This document shows, one piece after another, positions 1-5,863 of a DNA stretch of 6,113 bases. Source of the stretch: Bacteroidales bacterium UBA3382 (GTDB taxonomy: Bacteria > Bacteroidota > Bacteroidia > Bacteroidales > UBA932); assembly GCA_002358965.1 (NCBI GenBank), contig DEPW01000128.1:13188-19300 (forward strand), read 5' to 3'. The position numbers were made by a program, and so were the translations under genes. The notes beneath the pieces are model-generated. The model searched no databases and was not told the DNA's origin. It saw only the letters and a program-made list of their open reading frames with translations. How positions within the stretch are numbered: the stretch's first letter is position 1; each line of letters begins with the position of its first letter.

Positions 1-252
1 GAAGAAGAGCCCGATGTGAAGAAATGTATCGCTTGCGGCTCATGTACAGCCACATGCACCGCCGGGAAATATTACGATACAAGCCTGCGGAAAGTCATAA
101 TCTTCCTTCAACGCGGAATGGAGAAGGAAGCGCTTGGAATGCTAAGCCATTGCATGCTGTGCGGAAAATGCAACATGGTATGTCCGAGAGGACTGAATAC
201 CAGACACATAATATTGGCAATCAGTAACATATATAAAGCTATCGAGCCGTGA
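1..252 (+). CDS. HdrC-like 4Fe-4S dicluster electron-transfer protein (5' end outside window)
   Basis: The reading frame is open from base 1, so the true start lies upstream; 83 codons and a TGA stop are visible. Two complete CxxCxxCxxxC motifs each bind a [4Fe-4S] cluster: C9, C12, C15, C19 and C51, C54, C57, C61, counting codons from base 1. The second Cys of motif one is followed by GSCT and the second motif ends in CPRG, and the motifs are about 30 residues apart, which is the layout of heterodisulfide reductase subunit HdrC and related soluble carriers. By family knowledge it shuttles electrons between a soluble donor and an HdrB/HdrD-type catalytic subunit. Its stop overlaps the GTG start of the next gene by 4 bp (GTGA), implying translational coupling and a shared complex. 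The donor and the missing N-terminus cannot be seen. A GTG at base 16 lies only three codons before the first cluster and is unlikely to be the start. Confidence 0.85.
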   Translation, partial: EEEPDVKKCIACGSCTATCTAGKYYDTSLRKVIIFLQRGMEKEALGMLSHCMLCGKCNMVCPRGLNTRHIILAISNIYKAIEP

Positions 253-2063
253 GGGAAAGGTTTGTTTCAGGATATGACGATTTCGTGATACCTTTTATGG
301 CCGGGATGATATTCATCCTTGTCTATCTTGCCGTGGCCCTGCTGAGACTGATACTGCAACTGCCCGCCAAGGACAGGAAGAAGTTTTTCCTGTCGCTGCT
401 GAACCCGAAAATCCTCCTGAAAAACATCCGTGACATCGTATGCGACTGCCTCCTGCATGTGAAGATCTTCAAACGCAACCCGCTCTTGGGCTATATGCAC
501 GCAAGCATCGCGTTCGGATGGTTCATGTTGATAGTAATCGGGCATATCGAAGTCTTCCTTTTCACTCCGCACAGGGCGAGGCTGCTGTATTACCCGATAT
601 TTTTCAGGTTTTTCGTCGCCGAAACCCAGGAGACGATCGGGGGCGGGTTCTTCTTCTTCCTCATGGACTTCTTCCTGCTCGTAGTCCTCAGCGGAATTGC
701 GCTTGCGATGTTCAAGAGAGTTCGCTCGAAAGCATTGGGGATGAGGCGCACGACCAAACTGAGCTTCATGGATCATATCGGACTGTATTCTCTTTGGTCC
801 ATATTCCCGCTCAGGCTGCTCGCAGAAGGCTTCACTGCCGGTATCAGCGGAGGAAGCTTCCTTACCGAGTCGATTAACAGGATCATCCCCGAGTTCCTGA
901 GCGACCCTAACAATATACTGCCGACCTGGTGGGCGTATTCCATCGCCCTCGGAGTGTTTTTCTTCGTCATGCCGTATACGAGGTACATGCACATACCGAC
1001 CGAAGTGATGATGATACTTTTCCGCAATGCCGGCCTGAAGATCACTCATCCGCGCAAAGGCGTTGCCAAGACGCATGTATATACCTGCGCGAGCTGCGGA
1101 CTTTGCATCGATGCCTGCCCGATGGGTGCGGAGAAAATCAACATCAAGGATGCGACAGTTTATCTGGCGCGTCAGATAAAGCGTGGTAACGAAAGCCGTA
1201 TCAAAGAGATAAGCGACAAGTGCCTGATGTGCGGAAAATGTTCGGCCATCTGTCCCGTAGGCCTTGACGCCACCGGACTGCGGGATGCCCAAAGAAGGCT
1301 GATCAAATATCCGCTGAAGACCGATTTCGCATCGCTTCCGGACGAGGCACCGTTCAGGGCAGAGGGCAAGGTGCTCTATTTCGCCGGCTGCATGACCCAC
1401 CTCACCCCGAAGATACACAGAGCCATGAAAGGGATACTCGATGCCTCGGGCATTGAATGGGAATTCATGGACAAAGACGGCGGGATATGTTGCGGACGGC
1501 CGATGATGATAACCGGAAGGCACGAAGAGGCGATGGCGCTTGTGGAAAAGAACACTGCCATAATCCGTTCTTCCGGAGCTACGGCATTGCTGCTGTCGTG
1601 CCCGATATGTTACCGGATATTCAAAGAAGAATACCGTCTCGACGGAATTCAGGTGCTGCACCATACGCAGTTCATCGAAAACCTCATCGCGGACGGCAGG
1701 ATAAAGCCGTCTTTCGATGCATCGCGCTCGTTCGTTTACCACGATCCGTGCGAATTGGGACGGGGCTGCGGGATATATGAAGAGCCGCGCAAGGCCATAT
1801 CGGCAATCGGCGTACTTAAACACGCCGGCAAAGAAGGAAAGGAAAGCATCTGCTGCGGCGGCTCTCTGGGAAGCCTGACGCTTTCGTTCGAAAGGCGCAA
1901 GGCCATAACAGAGCATTCGCTGCACAACCTTACCGTCGACAATCCGGACACGATAGTCACTGCCTGCCCACTGTGCTCAAGTACTTTCGCAAGATATTCA
2001 AACATTCCTGTCGAAGATTTGGCAGAAGTAGTTAATAACAATATTTACAAGAGAATGCAATAG
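249..2063 (+). CDS. Membrane-bound HdrD/DsrK-like iron-sulfur oxidoreductase fused to NarI/DsrM-like haem-b domain
   Basis: This 604-residue protein has two halves. Residues 1 to about 250 hold five or six hydrophobic segments (clear ones near 13-38, 84-107, 132-156 and 226-246) with His84, His99, His176 and His248 as candidate haem-b ligands, as in the NarI/DsrM/HdrE membrane subunits that exchange electrons with quinone. Residues 280-336 carry two 4Fe-4S motifs (C280, C283, C286, C290; C325, C328, C331, C335). The C-terminal half has two cysteine-rich CCG domains: C381/C414-C415/C451-C454 and C501/C535-C536/C573-C576. Their spacings fit the CX31-39CCX35-36CXXC rule of HdrB/HdrD, so the site for a non-cubane cluster looks intact. 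It therefore resembles DsrMK or HdrED fused in one chain. The GTG start overlaps the upstream stop; the next ATG (297) would remove part of the first membrane segment. It probably couples menaquinone to a disulfide or sulfur substrate. The substrate is unknown. Confidence 0.88.
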   Translation: MRERFVSGYDDFVIPFMAGMIFILVYLAVALLRLILQLPAKDRKKFFLSLLNPKILLKNIRDIVCDCLLHVKIFKRNPLLGYMHASIAFGWFMLIVIGHIEVFLFTPHRARLLYYPIFFRFFVAETQETIGGGFFFFLMDFFLLVVLSGIALAMFKRVRSKALGMRRTTKLSFMDHIGLYSLWSIFPLRLLAEGFTAGISGGSFLTESINRIIPEFLSDPNNILPTWWAYSIALGVFFFVMPYTRYMHIPTEVMMILFRNAGLKITHPRKGVAKTHVYTCASCGLCIDACPMGAEKINIKDATVYLARQIKRGNESRIKEISDKCLMCGKCSAICPVGLDATGLRDAQRRLIKYPLKTDFASLPDEAPFRAEGKVLYFAGCMTHLTPKIHRAMKGILDASGIEWEFMDKDGGICCGRPMMITGRHEEAMALVEKNTAIIRSSGATALLLSCPICYRIFKEEYRLDGIQVLHHTQFIENLIADGRIKPSFDASRSFVYHDPCELGRGCGIYEEPRKAISAIGVLKHAGKEGKESICCGGSLGSLTLSFERRKAITEHSLHNLTVDNPDTIVTACPLCSSTFARYSNIPVEDLAEVVNNNIYKRMQ

Positions 2064-2091
2064 TTTGTTTAAACTAAAAAATCATATAGCG

Positions 2092-3396
2092 ATGGTTAAA
2101 TTCAAACCTACAGAATACCAGTTGCAATGCATGGCGACCGGTGAAATATTCGAAGATTCGGGATGGGTGCTGGCATCCTCGAAATGCAACATACCTTCCT
2201 TGGTACGCACGGTGTACAAAAGCAAGCGGTTCAACCTGCGCGAAGACCTGGACGGATTCTACAAGTTCGCCGACTGGCTGCCTGTCAAGAGGACATTGTC
2301 CGATTCGGCCGCGCCAATAACCTACAAAAGCACCGGACTGGCGTCGGCGCTGGGTCTGGACAACCTCTACATCACATTTTCCGGATACTGGCCGAAAATA
2401 GGCGCTCACATGAATACATGTTCGTTCAAGGAAACGGAGGCCTATTCCGTATGCGCAAGGCTTGGCGAAGACAATGACCGGATACTGGTTGTCGCATCTG
2501 CGGGAAATACCGCCAGGGCCTTCGCCAATGTTTGCTCGGAAAACGATATTCCGCTCCTGATAGCCATCCCTCAAGACAACATAGACGCCCTGTGGTTCGA
2601 AAAACCGCTGAAAGACTGCGTGAAAGTAGTAGCGACCCCGAAAGGTTCGGACTATTACGATGCCATAGCCATAGGCGACATAGTCTGCGGATCCCCGAAA
2701 TTTCTGCCCGAAGGAGGAGCCAAGAATGTAGCAAGGCGCGACGGAATGGGCACCACCGTACTGTCCGCCGCCACCTTCATCGGCAGGATTCCCGACTGCT
2801 ATTTCCAGGCCATAGGAAGCGGAACGGGTACGATTGCCGCATGGGAAAGCAATCTGAGGCTGATCGGAGACGGCCGCTTCGGAAATCACAAGATGCGGCT
2901 TTACCCGGCACAAAACATACCTTTCACACCTATGTACGATGCATGGAAAGCCGGAAACCGCGAACTTTTCCCTTGTCCGGCCGACCAGGCAAGGGAAAAA
3001 GCCTCACAGATCACCGCCAAAGTCCTTTCAAACAGGAAGCCGCCTTACTCCTTGTGCGGCGGACTGTACGACGCCCTCAAAGACACAGGAGGCGACATGG
3101 AAGCAGGCACCAACGAAGACATCGCACGCATCTCGGCTCTGTTCGAAAAGACCGAAGGCATCGACATCCATCCGGCTGCGGCCATCGCGATAGCCGGCCT
3201 TGAACACGCTTTGGCTGCGGGCAAAGTAAGGAAGGACGAAATCCTGATGCTGAATGTGACCGGAGGCGGCGAAAAGCTCTTCAAACAGACTCACAAAGTC
3301 TTTTACAAGACACCGGACCTCGTACTCCATCCTGAACGGGAATCAAAAGAGAAGATCGTTTCGGAAGTCGAAAGCATATTCGGATACCGGAATTAA
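2092..3396 (+). CDS. Cysteate synthase (PLP-dependent, threonine synthase fold)
   Basis: The predicted enzyme (434 residues from ATG 2092) joins O-phospho-L-serine and sulfite to give L-cysteate and phosphate. It has fold-type II PLP features: the Schiff-base lysine in CSFKE (K113), the loop ASAGNTARAF (135-144), the glycine-rich phosphate loop GSGTGT (242-247) and a late NVTGGG (388-393). Stretches such as DWLPV, PITYKSTGLA, YWPKIGA, PEGGAKNVARRDGMGT and EGIDIHPAAA resemble, from memory, the methanosarcinal cysteate synthase more than ordinary threonine synthase. In Bacteroidetes cysteate feeds capnine-type sulfonolipids, so that role is inferred. An in-frame TTG at 2065 would add nine residues, but ATG 2092 matches the usual start just before the first strand. 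It follows the redox gene after 28 bp and precedes mscS by 13 bp. Threonine synthase is the main alternative. Confidence 0.85.
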   Translation: MVKFKPTEYQLQCMATGEIFEDSGWVLASSKCNIPSLVRTVYKSKRFNLREDLDGFYKFADWLPVKRTLSDSAAPITYKSTGLASALGLDNLYITFSGYWPKIGAHMNTCSFKETEAYSVCARLGEDNDRILVVASAGNTARAFANVCSENDIPLLIAIPQDNIDALWFEKPLKDCVKVVATPKGSDYYDAIAIGDIVCGSPKFLPEGGAKNVARRDGMGTTVLSAATFIGRIPDCYFQAIGSGTGTIAAWESNLRLIGDGRFGNHKMRLYPAQNIPFTPMYDAWKAGNRELFPCPADQAREKASQITAKVLSNRKPPYSLCGGLYDALKDTGGDMEAGTNEDIARISALFEKTEGIDIHPAAAIAIAGLEHALAAGKVRKDEILMLNVTGGGEKLFKQTHKVFYKTPDLVLHPERESKEKIVSEVESIFGYRN

Positions 3397-3409
3397 ATCC
3401 TGACAGGCC

Positions 3410-4390
3410 ATGTTGTTTTTGCAGACACCTTCCCCGCAGGCCGGATCGCCGGCTTTGGACTCGCTGGAAAACATTTCCTCGAAGATAGCCCAGGATGTGG
3501 ATTCGCTCTCGCACATGAGCACGGAAGAATTCATCGCTGCCATAACCGACGACGCATCGCAGCTGTTCACGCCCGAACCATTCGATTACATCGTGCGGGG
3601 ACTGATAAGCTTCGGGCTGAAATTGCTTGCGGCGCTTGCCATTTACGCCCTCGGGGCATGGATAATAAGGAAATGCAAACGCATGCTGAAACGAATATTC
3701 GAAAGGCGCAAGACCGAAAAGAGCCTAGCGTCATTCATACAGAGCATCGTCAGCATCACGCTTACTATCCTGCTGATAGTCATTACCATCAGCGCATTGG
3801 GAATCAACACGACATCCATAGCCGCCCTGCTGGCATCCGGAGGCGTAGCCATCGGCATGGCGCTCAGCGGAACACTGCAAAACTTTGCTGGCGGCGTCAT
3901 GATACTGACATTCAAGCCATTCAAGACCGGCGACTACATCGAGGCCCAAGGTTATTCGGGAACGGTGAACAGCATCGATATCTTCAACACCAAGCTCACC
4001 ACGCCTGACAACAAAATGATCCTTATCCCGAACGGGACATTGTCCAACGGGACCATCAACAACTACTCCAAACAGCAGTTCCGCCGTGTCGACTGGACCA
4101 TCGGAGTCGAATACGGGACAGATTTCGACAAGGCCGCCGGGATAATATATTCGATCATCGGCATCGACGGAAGGATTCTGGACGAACCGGCAAAGCCTTT
4201 CGTCGGGATAGAGTCGTTAAGCGCGAGCAGTGTCGACATCATCGTCAAGGTCTGGGTCAGGACGGAGGATTATTGGGATGTTTACTATGATTACAACGCC
4301 AGATTCTACAAAGAACTCCCTCCGCGCGGAATCAACTTCCCGTTCCCGCAGATGGATGTGTGGTTCAGGAACTACCCTCCGAAGGCGTGA
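3410..4390 (+). CDS. Small-conductance mechanosensitive channel, MscS family
   Basis: The 326-residue protein has the three-helix MscS core with hydrophobic segments near 60-87, 105-130 and 136-165. The third is the Gly/Ala-rich pore helix (GGVAIGMALSGTLQNFAGG, 144-162). Aligned by eye with E. coli MscS, the gate leucines L105 and L109 become V146 and M150, while the kink glycine G113 is kept as G154 and N117 as N158. The beta domain follows, with FKTGDYIE (171-178), a GTV turn and IPNG (206-209), then an alpha/beta C-terminal domain to about 320. The family opens under membrane tension to release small solutes during osmotic downshock. It is slightly longer than E. coli MscS (286 residues) because about 59 mostly polar residues precede the first helix. 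The start lies 13 bp after the cysteate synthase stop, so it is probably the last gene of that operon. Confidence 0.93.
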   Translation: MLFLQTPSPQAGSPALDSLENISSKIAQDVDSLSHMSTEEFIAAITDDASQLFTPEPFDYIVRGLISFGLKLLAALAIYALGAWIIRKCKRMLKRIFERRKTEKSLASFIQSIVSITLTILLIVITISALGINTTSIAALLASGGVAIGMALSGTLQNFAGGVMILTFKPFKTGDYIEAQGYSGTVNSIDIFNTKLTTPDNKMILIPNGTLSNGTINNYSKQQFRRVDWTIGVEYGTDFDKAAGIIYSIIGIDGRILDEPAKPFVGIESLSASSVDIIVKVWVRTEDYWDVYYDYNARFYKELPPRGINFPFPQMDVWFRNYPPKA

Positions 4391-4404
4391 AACAGCCGCA
4401 TCCG

Positions 4405-5628
4405 TCAGTGCAGTTCGCGGTTTTCCTCGATCAGCGAATTGAATTCGCTGCAGGAATACCTGTGCTGCCTGAGCCCTTTGTTGACCACCGGGTTGGCGTA
4501 TATCCTCAGGAATATGTCCCTCAGTTCGCCTCTGTCGATTCCCTCTTCCACCTTTGCAAGCCGGGCGTCCGTATAGGCCTTGAAACCGAGCATCTGGTCC
4601 GGTGTGTATTCAGACACGAAACGGGGTTCGCTGCCGGCTCCTTCCATGGCGCCCTCGGCCGCCAGGATATCGTAAGCCATGTAATTGGTCTTCCATAGCT
4701 TGTAGCCTTGGATTATCTTCTCACCGAGCCTCTGCCTCATGAGCGGAAACCTTTCGTTTCGCGGCACATCGTTGAATTCCATGATTTCTTCTATCGTCCA
4801 AGGAGTCGAAAATGAGATATGTATGCGTCCCTTGAACTGCTTGATGCCGGTCAGGATGCTGTTCAGGTCTTCGTTCGGGGCCTTTACATATTTTTGCCTT
4901 CTGGAGATGTACAGTTCGCGCGCTTTCAATATGTCGCATGGCTCGTATTCGTAGGAAATGCTCATCGGCATTATGTTGAGTTCGTTGAAGTCTTCGGCGA
5001 AATTCCCCGAGCCGCTCATGTCGAGCATCTTCAGGAGTCCCTGTTCGAACTTGTCGTTTCCGTCTTTCGTCCTGCCCTGCCTCTGTGCCAGCCATACCGA
5101 ACTGCGGTTGTAGGTTATGCTCTGGCGGATGTATTTCGACAGTTTGAGCGAAGAATAGTACAGCTCTTTGGCCGTGATGCCGCGCGCCACCTTTATCATC
5201 CGGTTCGAACGGATCAGGGACTCGATTATCTTATTGGATATGAGATTGTCGCCTACGGCTATTTCGGTAAAAGGAAGCGAATGTTTGAAGAAAATCAGCT
5301 GAAGGAAAGCCGGATCGAGTATGATGTCCCTGTGATTGGACAGTATCAGATACCTCTTGTATTCCTTGAAATACTCGATGCCGTCGTAGGTAAGGCTCGT
5401 GGCGGTCTTTTCAAGGATGAAATTGATTATCCTCGACATTACTTTGATCTGGAAGTCGTCGACTCCCTTTACCGTCTTCAGCAGGTCGGACAGGGCTTTC
5501 GGATCTTCGTCGGGAAAGCAGAATTTTGACACTTCCTCCACCATGGGATGGTCGGCTATCTTCGACAACGCCTCTCTCGCCTCTTCGTCAGTATAAGGTA
5601 TAATACTTTCAAAATCAGATAAGTACAT
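4405..5628 (-). CDS. PlsC-like glycerolipid (1-acyl-glycerol-3-phosphate type) acyltransferase
   Basis: The 407-residue protein belongs to the PlsC/LPLAT superfamily, whose members move an acyl chain from a thioester to a glycerolipid hydroxyl at the inner membrane. The catalytic block is NHRDIILD (98-105, His99). A later block, WLAQRQGRTKDGND (179-192), takes the place of the EGTRS-like phosphate-binding motif, and NIMPMSISYEYEP (218-230) corresponds to the proline motif near the end of the fold. The Asp after His99 is at +6 (D105) or +2 (D101) rather than the +5 of the classical HX4D motif. The protein is far longer than a typical PlsC (about 240 residues): about 90 residues precede the core and about 170 follow it. 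No clear transmembrane helix stands out. It is transcribed convergently to mscS, 14 bp apart, so it is not in that operon. Its acceptor could be lysophosphatidate or another lipid. Confidence 0.82.
   Translation of the reverse strand: MYLSDFESIIPYTDEEAREALSKIADHPMVEEVSKFCFPDEDPKALSDLLKTVKGVDDFQIKVMSRIINFILEKTATSLTYDGIEYFKEYKRYLILSNHRDIILDPAFLQLIFFKHSLPFTEIAVGDNLISNKIIESLIRSNRMIKVARGITAKELYYSSLKLSKYIRQSITYNRSSVWLAQRQGRTKDGNDKFEQGLLKMLDMSGSGNFAEDFNELNIMPMSISYEYEPCDILKARELYISRRQKYVKAPNEDLNSILTGIKQFKGRIHISFSTPWTIEEIMEFNDVPRNERFPLMRQRLGEKIIQGYKLWKTNYMAYDILAAEGAMEGAGSEPRFVSEYTPDQMLGFKAYTDARLAKVEEGIDRGELRDIFLRIYANPVVNKGLRQHRYSCSEFNSLIEENRELH
4432..4462. repeat. Two adjacent inverted repeats at the convergent gene junction
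   Basis: CAGCGAATT and AATTCGCTG form a perfect 9-bp inverted repeat around a single G (4432-4450). It is directly followed by CAGG-AATA-CCTG (4451-4462). Both lie inside the 3' end of the acyltransferase gene and about 40-70 bp beyond the mscS stop. In RNA the first can form a stem of 7 or 8 bp. No U-tract follows on either strand, so this is not a standard intrinsic terminator, although it could mark the 3' end of read-through mscS transcripts. Confidence 0.4.
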
Positions 5629-5650
5629 AATTGCCTACTTTAAATCGTCA

Positions 5651-5658
5651 CAAAGATA
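5651..5658 (-). promoter_or_regulatory. Bacteroidetes-type -7 element for the acyltransferase gene
   Basis: Read on the - strand, this is TATCTTTG, an exact match to the Bacteroidetes -7 consensus TAnnTTTG recognised by the primary sigma factor. It would start transcription around 5644, giving a leader of about 16 nt before the ATG at 5628. A clear -33 TTTG is not at the usual distance; the nearest, at 5685-5688 (read on the - strand), is about 26 bp away. The surrounding DNA is AT-rich. Confidence 0.6.
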
Positions 5659-5700
5659 ACATTAAAAAGATTATTTAGCAGGCCCAAAATGCCGTTTTTT

Positions 5701-5733
5701 TTAACATTTTTGAAATATTTGTAAGTATCTTTG
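5701..5733 (+). promoter_or_regulatory. Predicted promoter of the lipoprotein gene
   Basis: The -7 box TATCTTTG (5726-5733) matches TAnnTTTG exactly. TTAACA (5701-5706), 19 bp upstream, could serve as the weak upstream element. The DNA from about 5690 to 5725 is very AT-rich. Transcription would begin near 5740, leaving an unusually long leader of about 124 nt before the ATG at 5864. Confidence 0.6.
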
Positions 5734-5739
5734 CGAATC

Positions 5740-5863
5740 GAATGTGAATTTAAAATTCATCCGACAGCGTCTACGATAGACGCCCGTATGCCGGGAAGCC
5801 GTCCGTCTATCTTTTGTGTTGAATGCCTTAAGGCGGCAGGGCGTAAATTGAAAGACAACTGCA
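5740..5863 (+). promoter_or_regulatory. Long potentially structured 5' leader of the lipoprotein gene
   Basis: The leader contains several self-complementary segments. TGAATTT/AAATTCA (5745-5751/5753-5759) is an inverted repeat next to the predicted start of transcription. GCGTCTA/TAGACGC (5767-5773/5777-5783) is a perfect 7-bp hairpin with a CGA loop. GATAGACG (5775-5782) can instead pair over 8 bp with CGTCTATC (5804-5811). A longer-range helix joins ACGCCC and TGCCG (5780-5785, 5789-5793) to CGGCA and GGGCGT (5834-5838, 5839-5844). The second, third and fourth pairings share bases and exclude one another. I do not recognise a known riboswitch class; this could be a regulatory leader or chance pairing. 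Confidence 0.4.

Noticed and set aside
267..1925. Very long open frame (552 codons) on the - strand opposite the HdrD-like gene
   Set aside because: The + strand carries a protein with membrane segments, four iron-sulfur motifs and exact CCG spacing. The antisense translation has no recognisable domain and looks like a codon-bias shadow.
2061..2067. TAGTTTG as an internal promoter before cysteate synthase
   Set aside because: It is one base short of TAnnTTTG, has no good upstream element, and sits in a tight gap within an apparent operon.
2065..2091. TTG at 2065 as start of cysteate synthase
   Set aside because: It adds nine residues with no family support and begins one base after the upstream stop codon. 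ATG 2092 gives the usual start just before the first strand.
2074..2913. 279-codon open frame on the - strand opposite cysteate synthase
   Set aside because: It is fully covered by a well-supported PLP enzyme on the other strand and shows no motif of its own.
4391..4404. Intrinsic terminator between mscS and the acyltransferase gene
   Set aside because: The 14-bp gap has no stem-loop and no T-tract on either strand.
5740..5863. Leader as a cobalamin, TPP or SAM riboswitch
   Set aside because: GGGAAGCC at 5793-5800 briefly suggests a cobalamin element, but the conserved core segments of these classes are absent.
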